From Bifidobacterium minimum (GTDB taxonomy: Bacteria > Actinomycetota > Actinomycetes > Actinomycetales > Bifidobacteriaceae), in NCBI RefSeq assembly GCF_000741645.1, contig NZ_JGZD01000009.1:434001-498000 (forward strand): a DNA stretch of 64,000 bases. The letters are read 5' to 3'. Shown here piece by piece: positions 45,009-54,228 of this stretch (the stretch's first letter is position 1; each line of letters starts with the position of its first letter). Position numbers and translations under genes: made by a program. The notes under the pieces were generated by a model. It had not been told where the DNA came from. It did not search any database and saw nothing but the letters and a program-made list of their open reading frames with translations.

Positions 45009-46931
45009 ATGTCTCAACCTTTTCAACCCTTTCAACGATCGACCATCCAATGTTCGTCGCTGTCGTTCAGTTATCCCCAGTCCGCCGCGCCTTTGTTCTC
45101 GGACATCACGTTCACGCTGTCGAAAGGCTGGACCGCCGTACTTGGGGACAACGGCATCGGCAAAACCACGCTGATGCGCGTCGTCACGGGCGATCTGCAT
45201 CCGAGTGCGGGATCGGTCGCGCCAGACCCGGCCGATGTGGTGTCGTACTATTGCGAGCAGCGCATCGACATGCCGCCGCTCGGCATCGACGCCTTCTGCG
45301 ACGATTGGTCGCCCGAGACCCTCAGCATCAGACGCCTGCTGGGCATCGGCGACGACTGGCCATACCGGTATGGCACGCTGTCCGGAGGAGAGGCGAAGCG
45401 GCTGCAGATAGCCTGCGCGTTGAGCGGTCGTCCTGATCTTCTGGTCCTCGACGAGCCAACCAACCATGTCGACGAGCCGACGCGCCATGCCATTGTGACG
45501 GCGCTGCGCGGATATCGCGGCATCGGCGTCATCGTCAGTCACGATCCCGGACTGATCGACGCCGTATGCGGGCAGTGTCTGTGGCTTCGCAGACGTCATA
45601 TCGGTGGAGTGAACGTCACGGTGGCAGAGACGTATCCCGGCAACTACACGTACAGCGCCGAGCGGATCAGGAATGCGGACAGCCATGACGACCGTGAGAT
45701 GGAGCGGGCCAGGGCCGATCGCATGCGGCTGAGCGCGGCGCGCGACCAGCGTTTCCGGGCCGTGCAGCATGCGGAGGCGATCAAGCGGAAGGCGGGATTC
45801 CGTATCGACCCCCACGACCATGATGCGTTGGACAGGCGCAAGGGGGCCAAGGCGACAAGCGTGGACGGCCACAGTACGCGGTCGTACGCCGGCATGGAAG
45901 GCCGGCTGAATCGTGCGCGTCGGCGGGTCGAGACGATGAGTACGGCTGCTCAGCGCTATGACGGCGATATCTGGTTTCTCAATTCCGTCAGCGGACACGG
46001 CGAGCTCATGCGTCTGGAGCCGGGAACCATCATGTTCGGAGAGGATCATGCCGGAACGGGCGATGCGAATCCCGACGCTCGGGCGCTCTCCGCCGCGGGT
46101 GCCGCCGCAGTCAACGCCACGACGGGCACGGACACAAGTACGGACACAGGTACAGATACAGATACAGATACAGATACAGGCACAGACACACGCACAGACA
46201 CACGCACAGACACAGGCACAGACACAGGCACAGGCGATGATCGGCCGGATGATTGCGGCGAGTACGCGCGGTTGATCATCGACGGACAGCGGAGCGAGGA
46301 AAGGCGACATGACGGTCAACCGGGAGATGGCCAAGGTGGTGCGGGAGACGGCCGTGGTGGTGACGCGACGACGCCACCCGGTGGAGTTAATGGCGATGGA
46401 GTCAATGGGGCCGATGGGCGTCACCCCATCGGGCTGCGGACTCCGATGCTGAGCGTCGGGCCGCATGACCACATCGGCGTCAGCGGGCCGAACGGACTGG
46501 GAAAGACGACGCTGATCAACCGTCTGCTGCAGTCGGCCGCGGACGTTCCGAAGCTCGTCATCGACCAGACGCTGCCGCCCGATTCGGGTGGGCGGACGCT
46601 GGCCCGATTGCGTGGGCTGCGTCCCGAATCGCGCTCGCGCGTGATGAACGCCTATGCCCAGCTCAACTCGGATCCGGATCGGTTGCTGGATGGTCAGGGG
46701 AATGGGGAACCGTCTCCCGGTGAGCTGCGCAAGCTGCTGCTATGTCTGGGCATCGTCGACGAGCCGCAGCTCATCGTTATGGACGAACCGACCAATCATC
46801 TTGATCTGGGATCGAAAAAAGCGCTGGCCGCGGCCTTGCGTGATTTCACCGGAGCCGTCATCCTGGTCAGTCATGAGGGGTGGTTTCTTGACGCCGCGAC
46901 GGATATCCGATGGACCATCGACCGTCCATAG
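45009..46931 (+). CDS. ABC-F subfamily ATPase with expanded linker
   Basis: 640 residues, two ABC domains and no membrane helices. Domain 1: GDNGIGKTT (about 46-54), LSGGEAKRL, LLVLDEPTNHVDE. Domain 2: GPNGLGKTT near 494, a degenerate signature SPGELRK near 566 and IVMDEPTNHLDL. ABC-F proteins act on the ribosome (translation factors or antibiotic-resistance proteins). The linker is about 270 residues rather than about 80 and contains TDTGTDT-type repeats encoded by a hexanucleotide run. The ATG at 45009 follows CGGAG. The gene seems isolated, between a 405-base gap and a terminator. Confidence 0.88.
   Translation: MSQPFQPFQRSTIQCSSLSFSYPQSAAPLFSDITFTLSKGWTAVLGDNGIGKTTLMRVVTGDLHPSAGSVAPDPADVVSYYCEQRIDMPPLGIDAFCDDWSPETLSIRRLLGIGDDWPYRYGTLSGGEAKRLQIACALSGRPDLLVLDEPTNHVDEPTRHAIVTALRGYRGIGVIVSHDPGLIDAVCGQCLWLRRRHIGGVNVTVAETYPGNYTYSAERIRNADSHDDREMERARADRMRLSAARDQRFRAVQHAEAIKRKAGFRIDPHDHDALDRRKGAKATSVDGHSTRSYAGMEGRLNRARRRVETMSTAAQRYDGDIWFLNSVSGHGELMRLEPGTIMFGEDHAGTGDANPDARALSAAGAAAVNATTGTDTSTDTGTDTDTDTDTGTDTRTDTRTDTGTDTGTGDDRPDDCGEYARLIIDGQRSEERRHDGQPGDGQGGAGDGRGGDATTPPGGVNGDGVNGADGRHPIGLRTPMLSVGPHDHIGVSGPNGLGKTTLINRLLQSAADVPKLVIDQTLPPDSGGRTLARLRGLRPESRSRVMNAYAQLNSDPDRLLDGQGNGEPSPGELRKLLLCLGIVDEPQLIVMDEPTNHLDLGSKKALAAALRDFTGAVILVSHEGWFLDAATDIRWTIDRP
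46126..46233 (+). repeat. ACAGAY/ACGGAC hexanucleotide repeat inside the ABC-F gene
   Basis: About 17 near-copies of a six-base unit (ACAGAC, ACAGAT, ACAGGC) encode alternating Thr and Asp/Gly/Arg residues. The unit keeps frame. Such tracts change length by replication slippage. Confidence 0.85.
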
Positions 46932-47003
46932 CAGTGTCCATGCCCATGGTCGTCCGGCATGGAAAGGCGAGCCGACGCGGAAAGACGAGACTCGTCGCGA
47001 ATA

Positions 47004-47047
47004 CGATAGCGTCCGCACCGAGCTTATTCTCGGTGCGGACGCTATCG
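47004..47047. terminator. Bidirectional terminator between the ABC-F and glnA genes
   Basis: A perfect 19-bp stem (47004-47022 with 47029-47047) with a six-base loop lies between two convergent genes. It contains no long T-run but is the strongest hairpin in the spacer. Confidence 0.8.
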
Positions 47048-47085
47048 TTCGGAATCGTCCGATGCTCAGATCAATCCGCGAGACT

Positions 47086-48522
47086 TCAGATGTTGAAGTA
47101 CAGCTCGTACTCCAAGGGGGTCGGAGCCAGACGCGCCTGATCCACCTCGCCGCGCTTGAGGTCGAGCCACGTCTCGATGAGATCCTCGGTGAACACGTCA
47201 CCGGCCGACAGGAAGTCGTGATCCTCCTCGAGCGCGTTCAGGGCCTCGGAGAGGGATCCGGGAACCTGCTTGATTCCCGCATGCTCCTCGGGAGGAAGCT
47301 CATACAGATCCTTGTCCACGGGAGCCGGTGGCTCGATGTGGTTGAGTATTCCGTCCAGACCGGCCATCAGCTGCGCGGAGAAGGCCAGGAAGGGGTTGGA
47401 GGACGGGTCGGGGGCGCGGAACTCGATGCGCTTGGCGGCGGGGCTTGTCCCGGCGAGCGGGATACGGATGGCCGCCGAGCGGTTGCGGGCCGAGTAGACC
47501 AAGTTGACGGGCGCCTCGAAGCCGGGAACCAGACGGTGGTAGGAGTTCAGCGAAGGGTTCGTGAAGGCCAGCACGGAGGACGCATGCTTGATGAGGCCGC
47601 CGACGTACCACCGGGCGATGTCCGACAGACCGCCGTAACCCTTCTCGTCGTAGAACAGGGGCTTGCCGTCACGCCACAGCGACTGGTGGCAGTGCATTCC
47701 GGTGCCGTTGTCGCCCGCGATGGGCTTGGGCATGAAGGTGACGGCCTTGCCCGCCAGAGCCGCCGTCTCGTGGACGATGTACTTGTACTTCATCAGATCG
47801 TCGCCGGCATGCTGCAGGGTGTTGAAGCGGTAGTTGATCTCCTGCTGGCCCGCTCCGGCGACCTCATGGTGGGAGCGCTCGAGGACGAGGCCGACCTTCT
47901 GGAGATTCGCGACCATGTCGTCGCGGAGATCCTGGTTGTGGTCGATGGGCGGAACGGGGAAGTATCCTCGCTTGACGCGGTTCTTGAAGCCGATGTTGGG
48001 CGTGCCGTCTTCCTCGGTGTCCACGCCGGAGTTCCATGGGGCCTCGATCGAGTCGACCTCGTAGAAGGACCTGCGCATGCTGTTCTCGTAGCGGACCTTG
48101 TCGAAGATGAAGAACTCGGCCTCGGGAGCAAAGGACGCGGTGTCCGCGATCCCCGTCGACTTGAGATACGCCTCGGCCTTGCCCGCCACCTGACGGGGGT
48201 CGCGCGAATAGGGTTCGTCGGTGATGGGATCGACGATCGAGAACGCGACGTCAAGAGTCTTGTGCTTGCGGAACGGATCGATGAACGCCGTCGACACATC
48301 AGGCACGAGCTTCATATCGGACTCGTTGATGGCCTGGAATCCTTGGACGGAGGAACCGTCGAACGGCATTCCCTCATCGAAGGCGTCCTTGAGGAATTCG
48401 CTTGCGGGCACAGTGAAGTGCTGCTGGACGCCGATCAGATCCGTGAAGCGCACGGAGACGTACTCCACGCCCTCCTGATTGATCAGAGCCTCGGCATCCG
48501 CCTTGGTTTCGAGTGCAGTCAA
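47086..48522 (-). CDS. glnA: Type I glutamine synthetase
   Basis: 478 residues. The signature DGSSVQGF loop, the ATP-binding Gly/Lys regions ([16 protein letters not shown]) and the catalytic NRSAAIRIP are present. The adenylylation site Tyr is conserved in [11 protein letters not shown] (about residue 407), so GlnE control of activity is expected. The start codon is TTG at 48522, with AAAGGAG seven bases upstream. A seven-codon frame (ATG 48539 to TGA 48519) overlaps the ribosome site, and its stop overlaps the TTG start. It assimilates ammonia into glutamine. Confidence 0.95.
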   Translation of the reverse strand: MTALETKADAEALINQEGVEYVSVRFTDLIGVQQHFTVPASEFLKDAFDEGMPFDGSSVQGFQAINESDMKLVPDVSTAFIDPFRKHKTLDVAFSIVDPITDEPYSRDPRQVAGKAEAYLKSTGIADTASFAPEAEFFIFDKVRYENSMRRSFYEVDSIEAPWNSGVDTEEDGTPNIGFKNRVKRGYFPVPPIDHNQDLRDDMVANLQKVGLVLERSHHEVAGAGQQEINYRFNTLQHAGDDLMKYKYIVHETAALAGKAVTFMPKPIAGDNGTGMHCHQSLWRDGKPLFYDEKGYGGLSDIARWYVGGLIKHASSVLAFTNPSLNSYHRLVPGFEAPVNLVYSARNRSAAIRIPLAGTSPAAKRIEFRAPDPSSNPFLAFSAQLMAGLDGILNHIEPPAPVDKDLYELPPEEHAGIKQVPGSLSEALNALEEDHDFLSAGDVFTEDLIETWLDLKRGEVDQARLAPTPLEYELYFNI

Positions 48523-48539
48523 TGGACCGCTCCTTTCAT
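48519..48539 (-). other. Seven-codon upstream frame overlapping the glnA start
   Basis: ATG-AAA-GGA-GCG-GTC-CAT-TGA runs through the glnA ribosome site, and its TGA overlaps the glnA TTG by two bases (TTGA). It has an AGG a few bases upstream. Whether it is translated is unknown; it could couple or compete with glnA initiation. Confidence 0.35.
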
Positions 48540-48595
48540 AAGAACCTACGCCTCACCAGTCTAAAAGGGTGGTCCGCACTGACTCGCCCTGCTGG

Positions 48596-48622
48596 GTTAC
48601 GAGCATGTTTCGTTCGTGTCAG
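48596..48622 (-). promoter_or_regulatory. GlnR-type operator candidate upstream of glnA
   Basis: Reading the minus strand, CTGAC-N6-GAAAC-N6-GTAAC shows three half-sites at 11-base spacing, as in actinobacterial GlnR boxes (GTnAC-n6-GAAAC-n6). Two half-sites are exact and one has a single mismatch. A -10-like TAGACT follows 33 bases downstream at 48563-48558. It overlaps the end of the DUF4191 gene. Confidence 0.4.
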
Positions 48623-49404
48623 CGCCCACGCATGGATCGGCGGCTCATTCGCGGAGGGTGCAGCGGGTCGATGCCCTTGGGGACGCCGTATCCCTTGGCC
48701 AGCTGCAGCGTCCTGAGACGGTCGTTCAGCGTGGCCAGCTCCGGTTTGGTGAGGATGAAGCGCCTCCGCGGGTGGATCCGTGCAAGCAGCCCGTTCGTGT
48801 GGCCGGACGGTTCGTAGCTTTTGCACCGCAGAACCGTGCGCCGCAGGTCCTTGAGCTTGACGTCGTGCGGCCCGGTGCCCACGATGATCCGGTAGACCGG
48901 AATCGAGGATCCTGCGGTCACGCCATGGATGGCCCGCTCCTGACGGTCCATGGCCTTGATGAGGCGATCGCCGTTCCCCTCGCCGAGCAGGTACACGCCG
49001 TTGTATCCGGTGCCCCGCCATATCGCGTCCTTCGTCCGGGGGTCGATCCAGACGGGTTCCTGCGGGAAGGAGAATCCCGCCTTGCTGATGTTGCCGAGGA
49101 TGCCGATCGCGGCACCAGGCTTGCCTTCGAGCTGGGCGTAGCCCACTCGATCCGCCCTGTTGGTGAGAACCATGGTGAAGAGCAGCATGCCGAGCATCAC
49201 CGCGGTGATGACCACGAATATCCAGGTGATGACGGACCAGCGGAATATGAGGCCGATGACGACGGCGGCCACGACCGGGGCGACGAAAGCGGTCCACACG
49301 AGCCAGGGCATGGTTTTGTCGCCGGCATACGTGTATCGGTAAATCTGTATGAGCTGCTTAACCATTCCCGGTTTCTTGCCGGGACGGTCCTTGGTCGCTG
49401 CCAT
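48619..49404 (-). CDS. DUF4191 integral membrane protein
   Basis: 261 residues from the ATG at 49404, which follows GAGGAG; an in-frame start at 49416 would add MRRF. Two membrane helices (about 33-55 and 58-82) are followed by a soluble domain with GAAIGILGNI, RGTGYNGVYLLGEG and YRIIVGTGPHDVKLKDLRR, a typical actinobacterial DUF4191 layout. It stands next to glnA, as in mycobacteria. Function unknown. Confidence 0.88.
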   Translation of the reverse strand: MAATKDRPGKKPGMVKQLIQIYRYTYAGDKTMPWLVWTAFVAPVVAAVVIGLIFRWSVITWIFVVITAVMLGMLLFTMVLTNRADRVGYAQLEGKPGAAIGILGNISKAGFSFPQEPVWIDPRTKDAIWRGTGYNGVYLLGEGNGDRLIKAMDRQERAIHGVTAGSSIPVYRIIVGTGPHDVKLKDLRRTVLRCKSYEPSGHTNGLLARIHPRRRFILTKPELATLNDRLRTLQLAKGYGVPKGIDPLHPPRMSRRSMRGR

Positions 49405-49612
49405 GAATCTCCTCACCTTGGCGAACGTCTCACCCTCGCGGGCCTTCTACGAACACTGCGCTACTTTACCAGTCGGGGACAACGCGTCATGCCCCTCCAG
49501 CACGTCGCGGCACGGAGTACCAGTACGTCGTGACGCGGGGTATTCGCGTCTTGGGGGGTTCGCGTCCATGGACGGATGCCGCGCGACGATCGGGACCGAT
49601 GGCCCATCGACC

Positions 49613-51121
49613 TCATCGCGTGTGCAGGGGACGCCCATCCGCTTTGAGAAGCGCCTCGCCCAGGGTCTCGCTCATCGTGGGATGCGGATGGATCAGAGCC
49701 GACGCCCGATGGAGCGGACTATGCTGTCCGACGAGCTGCTGGGCCTCCGCGATGAGGTCGCCCGCCAGCGGGGATGCCATATGCACTCCCAGAACGATCC
49801 GCTCGGAGGATTCCTGCGGCCGGATCCCGCTGACGATGGACAGCGACCCGGCCGATCCCGACATCAGCATCCTGGCATTGGCCATCATCGGATAGATGCT
49901 CTCCTCGACGTCGGTGACGTCGTCACGGCGTCGCGCGGCCTCCGCGGTCATCCCCACGCTTGCGGCCTCGGGCGAGGAGAAGACCACGCTGGGGACGGCG
50001 TCGTCGTCCACGGGGTCGGGCGATAGTCCCGCGATGGATTCGGCGGCCACGATGCCCTGGGCGAAAGCCCTGTGGGCCAGGGCGGGTCCGGGGGTGATGT
50101 CCCCGACGGCACGGATTCCCGGAACCGATGTGCGTCCCCAGCCGTCGGTGGGGACGCATCCGGCCTCGTCGCGGGCGATGCCCAGATCGTCCAGCCACGG
50201 CATGTCCGTCGCGGGATCCCTGCCGATGGCGGCCAGCGCGTATTCCCCGTAGGCGCTTTTCCGCTCTTCGGACCCTTCCACCGTGTAGTGGACGGTGGCT
50301 CCGAGATTGACGCCGGTGTCGACCGTGACGACGCGGGAATGCGCGACGACGTCGACCCCCTGACGTCGCAGTTCCCGCGTGATCGTGGAGGAGGTCCGGC
50401 GATCCCAGGAGGACAGCACCCTGTCGTGTCTCATGAGCAGGGTGACGGAGCATCCGGCCTCGTTCCACATCGAGGCGAATTCGACCGCGATCGCTCCGGA
50501 CCCCACGATGACGACGCTTGAGGGGAACCGATCGAGGGAGAGGGCATGGGTCGAGTCGATCAGCGCTCCCGAGAACGGGATCCCCGGAAGGGGACGTGGG
50601 GACGATCCCATCGCCAGAACTATGGATCCGGCGTGGACATCCATCGATCCACCCGCATCCTCGGGCACGCCGGCCCGCTCCGTGCACTCGACGGCATCCC
50701 TTCCGGGGGAGGGGGATACGCGGACGCGTCCCGGCTGGGTGACCATGGCCTCGCCGTGGAAGACCGGTACGTGACGGTGTGCGAGAAGGCCCGAAAGCCC
50801 CTTGGTCATGGTGTCGATGATGCCGAGGCGATAGGAGCGCAGACGCCCGAAATCGATGCCGTCGACGGAGGCGTTGATGCCCAGCTCCCGGGCATGCCGG
50901 ATCGTCCCGATGGCATGGGTGGCGGTTATCAGAGCCTTCGAGGGAATGCACCCCCGGTTGAGGCATGTGCCTCCGACGACCGCGTCCCTGTCTATCAGCG
51001 CGACCGACAGCCCCAGCTCGGCGGCCCGCAGCGCGGTCGAGTATCCGGCTGGGCCGGCCCCGATGATCGCGATGTCATAGTCCCGCCTCTGGTCCTGCTC
51101 CTGAGTCACGTCCTGGGTCAC
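49613..51121 (-). CDS. lpdA: Dihydrolipoamide dehydrogenase-like flavoprotein
   Basis: 502 residues from GTG 51121, chosen because AAGGGAG lies six bases upstream (GTG 51136 overlaps that site). The FAD site GAGPAGYS (about 21-28), the redox disulfide GGTCLNRGC (Cys 53 and 58), the NAD site VGSGAIAVEF and the C-terminal His-Pro-His-Pro (HPHPTMSE) are all intact. It is a dimeric flavoprotein disulfide reductase. No pyruvate dehydrogenase E1/E2 or glycine-cleavage gene is in the window, so its lipoyl partner is not evident. It may act on another lipoamide or serve a diaphorase role. Confidence 0.9.
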   Translation of the reverse strand: MTQDVTQEQDQRRDYDIAIIGAGPAGYSTALRAAELGLSVALIDRDAVVGGTCLNRGCIPSKALITATHAIGTIRHARELGINASVDGIDFGRLRSYRLGIIDTMTKGLSGLLAHRHVPVFHGEAMVTQPGRVRVSPSPGRDAVECTERAGVPEDAGGSMDVHAGSIVLAMGSSPRPLPGIPFSGALIDSTHALSLDRFPSSVVIVGSGAIAVEFASMWNEAGCSVTLLMRHDRVLSSWDRRTSSTITRELRRQGVDVVAHSRVVTVDTGVNLGATVHYTVEGSEERKSAYGEYALAAIGRDPATDMPWLDDLGIARDEAGCVPTDGWGRTSVPGIRAVGDITPGPALAHRAFAQGIVAAESIAGLSPDPVDDDAVPSVVFSSPEAASVGMTAEAARRRDDVTDVEESIYPMMANARMLMSGSAGSLSIVSGIRPQESSERIVLGVHMASPLAGDLIAEAQQLVGQHSPLHRASALIHPHPTMSETLGEALLKADGRPLHTR

Positions 51122-51209
51122 GGATGCTCCCTTCACAATCGACGGGTGTCATGCCGGCGCCCGTCCATGGGCGACGGCCGAGAAGACATGTTTCCGGCTC
51201 CCGGACCCG

Positions 51210-51833
51210 TCATTCGGGCCAGTGGCCGCGTTTGTCGTGAGTGGGCTTGGGAAGCCTCCAACGGCGTATCTGCAGGCAGCGCGACCAGGCGTAGGTCGCC
51301 GACCGGGATCCCTTCGCCACCGCGCGGTCGCCGAACTTCGCGACCAACAGCTTCCTGAGCCGGCGCCACATGATGACCACGTCGATGATGGCGGCGAAGA
51401 GATACACGTACATAAGCAGAAGGATGATGGTGGTGAGCCCCGGCGAGATGGAGGTCAGAACCATGGCCACGATGATGATGGCGAAGGCCACCGGCATGAA
51501 GAACTCGGCCACGTTGAAGCGGGCGTCCACATAATCGCGGATGTAGATGCGCCAGGGCAGTCTTTCCGATGCGGGCATGTGCGCGAGATCGCCGGATCTC
51601 ATGGCATCGTACTGGGCGTTCTCGCGCTCCTTGATGCGCTTGCGCGCGGCTTTGGCGCTGGCCTTGCGGTTGGCGGGAACCATGGGACGGAGCCTCTCCT
51701 GCTCGGCCTCGCGGCGTTTGGGCGTCGGCCTTCCCTTGCCGTTCCGCTCGTCCTCGCCGGTGGGGTTCCGGCGCTCGTCGGCGTCATTGTTCCCCTGCCC
51801 GTCTTCGGGCTTCCTTCCGAACTTCCATGTCAT
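51210..51833 (-). CDS. DUF3043 membrane protein
   Basis: 207 residues. A charged N-terminus of about 100 residues (RRNPTGEDERNGKGRPTPKR region) leads to two membrane helices (about 113-131 and 136-156) and a basic C-terminal tail (FGDRAVAKGSRSATYAWSR). This is the DUF3043 pattern found in actinobacteria. It lies upstream of lpdA with an 88-base spacer. Function unknown. Confidence 0.88.
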   Translation of the reverse strand: MTWKFGRKPEDGQGNNDADERRNPTGEDERNGKGRPTPKRREAEQERLRPMVPANRKASAKAARKRIKERENAQYDAMRSGDLAHMPASERLPWRIYIRDYVDARFNVAEFFMPVAFAIIIVAMVLTSISPGLTTIILLLMYVYLFAAIIDVVIMWRRLRKLLVAKFGDRAVAKGSRSATYAWSRCLQIRRWRLPKPTHDKRGHWPE

Positions 51834-51937
51834 GTTTGCAGGCTACGGTGACGCCTAGACTCCGCGCGACCATGCAGGCCGTGCGAGATTGACGGGCCGG
51901 CACCACGGCCACACCGCATCATGAGGAGGGCACGCAT

Positions 51938-53308
51938 ATGTCTTACCACTCTCCGGAGGAGCTCCGGACCAGAGTCGCCGAGGGATTCACGGATGTCATC
52001 GCCATGCTCGAACGCAAGATCGCCCTGCGTTCCGTATCCTCCGAGGGCATCGACGGGGAGCACATGCGCCGATCCGCGCAGTTCGTGGCCGACCGTCTGC
52101 GCGATGTCGGCGTCGAGGCCCGGGTCGTCCGATCCACCGGCGCCTCGGTCGGCGCATGGGAGGTCGTGGGCTCGCGGATCGTCGATCCCCACGCGCCGAC
52201 GGTTCTGTTGTACGCCCATCATGACGTGCAGCCGGTTCCGGATGCGGGGGAATGGGACACCGATCCCTTCGTCGCCGCGATCCATGGCGATAGGATGTAC
52301 GGTCGCGGATCCGCGGACGACGGCGGCGGAATCGCCATGCACTATGGCGCGCTGCGGGCTCTGGGGAGCGATCTCGGCGTGAACGTCAGGGTTTTCATCG
52401 AGGGTGAGGAGGAGATGGGATCGCCCAGCTTCATCCCCTTCATCGAGGCGCATCCACAGGAGTTCGAAGCCGATGTGATCGTCGTCGCCGATTCGGGGAA
52501 CTGGTCGGCCGGGATTCCCAGCCTGACCACCAGCCTGAGGGGAAACACCTGCGTCGACGTCACGGTCACCGTGCTGGATCATCCGGTTCATTCGGGGCAG
52601 TTCGGGGGGGCCATTCTCGACGCCGTGACGCTGTCGTCCATGGTGATCGCCTCCATGTATGACGAGAACGGCGATCTGGCGGTTCCCGGCGTGACGTCGC
52701 AGGAGCCCGTCGGAGGGCTGCAGCGTGATCTGGATGAGGGCACGGTCCGGACCGATGCCGGCGTCGTCCCCGGCTACCGCATGGCGGGAACGGGAAGTCT
52801 GGCATCGAGGATGTGGACCAAGCCCAGCGCCACCGTCATCGGATTCGATGCCCATCCCGTGGAGGGATCGTTCAACGTCATCGCGCCTCAGGCGCGGTTC
52901 AGGATATCCCTGCGCACCGCACCCGATCAGGATCCCGCCGAGGCGCAGAGGGCTCTGTCGGACTTCCTCGTCGCGCATGCTCCCTGGGGATGCCGCGTCG
53001 AGGTGACTCCTCTGGAGAATGGTCGCGGATGGGCCATGGATCCGGATGCGCGCGCGACGGAGGACGCCCTGGACTCGATGAGGACCGCCTTCGGTACGGA
53101 TCCGGTCAACAAGGGCGAAGGCGGGTCGATACCGTTCATCCCCGAGCTCCAACGCCTGTTCCCGAACGCGCAGGTCCTTGTGACGGGGCCGGAGGACCCC
53201 CAGTCCAATGCCCACAGCCCCAACGAGTCGATTTCGATATCGGGGCTCCGCAAGAACATCCTCGCCGAGGCGCTGCTGCTCGACGCGCTGGCGTCGTCCG
53301 TGCGGTAG
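51938..53308 (+). CDS. M20-family metallodipeptidase
   Basis: 456 residues. Metal ligands are in YAHHDVQP, YGRGSADDGGG and EGEEEMGS (the general base Glu-Glu pair), VVADSGN and the late HSPNESI. It is a two-zinc M20 peptidase, near the Xaa-His/PepV-like cluster with a lid domain. It should hydrolyse dipeptides in the cytoplasm. GAGGAGGG precedes the ATG. It is followed by the TPP riboswitch. Confidence 0.93.
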   Translation: MSYHSPEELRTRVAEGFTDVIAMLERKIALRSVSSEGIDGEHMRRSAQFVADRLRDVGVEARVVRSTGASVGAWEVVGSRIVDPHAPTVLLYAHHDVQPVPDAGEWDTDPFVAAIHGDRMYGRGSADDGGGIAMHYGALRALGSDLGVNVRVFIEGEEEMGSPSFIPFIEAHPQEFEADVIVVADSGNWSAGIPSLTTSLRGNTCVDVTVTVLDHPVHSGQFGGAILDAVTLSSMVIASMYDENGDLAVPGVTSQEPVGGLQRDLDEGTVRTDAGVVPGYRMAGTGSLASRMWTKPSATVIGFDAHPVEGSFNVIAPQARFRISLRTAPDQDPAEAQRALSDFLVAHAPWGCRVEVTPLENGRGWAMDPDARATEDALDSMRTAFGTDPVNKGEGGSIPFIPELQRLFPNAQVLVTGPEDPQSNAHSPNESISISGLRKNILAEALLLDALASSVR

Positions 53309-53427
53309 ATCGGCGCGGGACGCGGCATGGACCGAATCATTCCCGTGAATCGTGAATCATACGAATCACCCGCGTGTCCTGTGATCCGCTCCATCTGACC
53401 GGGCCTGCCTCTAGACTCGGCAATCGA

Positions 53428-53532
53428 CACGGGGGCTGTGCATGAACGCATGGCTGAGATGAGGCCGGACGGCCTCGACCGCATGAACGTGAATCCGGGT
53501 AATGCCGGCGCACGGACGTCGCGAATCCCGTG
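53428..53532 (+). ncRNA. TPP riboswitch (THI element)
   Basis: Conserved blocks: CACGGGGGCTGTGC, GGCTGAGATGAGGCC, GACCGCATGAACGTGA, ATCCGGGTAATGCCGGCG and the closing CCCGTG, which pairs with CACGGG. This is the THI-box consensus. It controls the ykoE-ykoDC operon. An 18-base hairpin (53541-53558, GATGCTCC with GGAGCATC) between it and the ribosome site is the likely expression platform. Confidence 0.95.
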
Positions 53533-53540
53533 CCTTACGA

Positions 53541-53558
53541 GATGCTCCATGGAGCATC
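53541..53558 (+). promoter_or_regulatory. Expression-platform hairpin of the TPP riboswitch
   Basis: GATGCTCC-AT-GGAGCATC forms a tight 8-bp stem with a two-base loop eight bases after the aptamer. The ykoE ribosome site (GAAAGG) follows. A role in switching between ribosome-site open and closed states is inferred. Confidence 0.55.
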
Positions 53559-53579
53559 GGATGAAGAAAGGCACAGAAA

Positions 53580-54215
53580 ATGTCACAGGACAACAGCAGA
53601 ACGGATGCGGAGACTTCATCGGCGTCTATGCGGTGGCGCGTGGTGGACATCGCCGTCGCCTCGGTGATCGCCGTGGCCAGCGCGTTGATATATTGGGGCG
53701 TCGCCATCGCCACCTATGCGCCGTGGAGCGCGTTGGAGGCCATCGTTCCGGGACTCGCCGGAATCTTCAATGGATTATGGCTTTTCGCGGGGCCCCTTGC
53801 CGCGATCATCGTGCGCAAGCCCGGTGCGGCCGTCTACGCCGAGGTCGTGGCGGCCGTGCTCGAGGCGTTGATGGGCAACGTCTGGGGCGGCGTGGCCACG
53901 GTCCTCATCGGACTGGTTCAGGGGTTGCTCGCCGAAGCGGCTTTTCTGGCGTTCGCCTACCGCAGATGGACGCTTCCCGTGGCCGCGCTGTCGGGCGCGC
54001 TGTCCGGGATCGGATGCTGGGGATACTCCTTCTTCACGCACCTCCAGGCCATAAGCGCCACGGGCAGCTACGGAATCATGTATTTCGTCACCACCACGTT
54101 GTCGGGCGCCGTCATCGCGGGAGTGCTGATGTGGTATCTCTATATCGCCATCGCCAGGACCGGGGCGCTTGATGCGTTCGTGTCGGGACGTCAGATCCGC
54201 GGAACGCAGGACTAG
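53580..54215 (+). CDS. ykoE: Thiamine/HMP ECF S component
   Basis: 211 residues with five or six membrane helices. Loops such as TYAPWSALEAIVPG, FNGLWLFAGPLAAI, GAAVYAEVVAAVLEAL and GNVWGG match YkoE-type substrate-binding components, and a TPP riboswitch is directly upstream, so thiamine or its hydroxymethylpyrimidine precursor is the likely substrate. It should bind and release substrate while toppling in the membrane. The start ATG at 53580 follows GAAAGG. The fused A-A-T engine follows after 13 bases. Confidence 0.93.
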   Translation: MSQDNSRTDAETSSASMRWRVVDIAVASVIAVASALIYWGVAIATYAPWSALEAIVPGLAGIFNGLWLFAGPLAAIIVRKPGAAVYAEVVAAVLEALMGNVWGGVATVLIGLVQGLLAEAAFLAFAYRRWTLPVAALSGALSGIGCWGYSFFTHLQAISATGSYGIMYFVTTTLSGAVIAGVLMWYLYIAIARTGALDAFVSGRQIRGTQD

Positions 54216-54228
54216 AGGCAGCAACCAT

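Noticed and set aside
44740-45174. A 144-residue frame crossing the ABC-F start
   Set aside because: It overlaps the real ABC-F N-terminus out of frame and lacks any family likeness.
46126-46233. Possible CRISPR-like array
   Set aside because: Units are six bases with no spacers, lie inside a coding frame and have no cas genes nearby.
46654-48564. A 636-residue plus-strand frame opposite glnA
   Set aside because: GlnA is unmistakable on the minus strand; this frame also crosses the terminator at 47004-47047.
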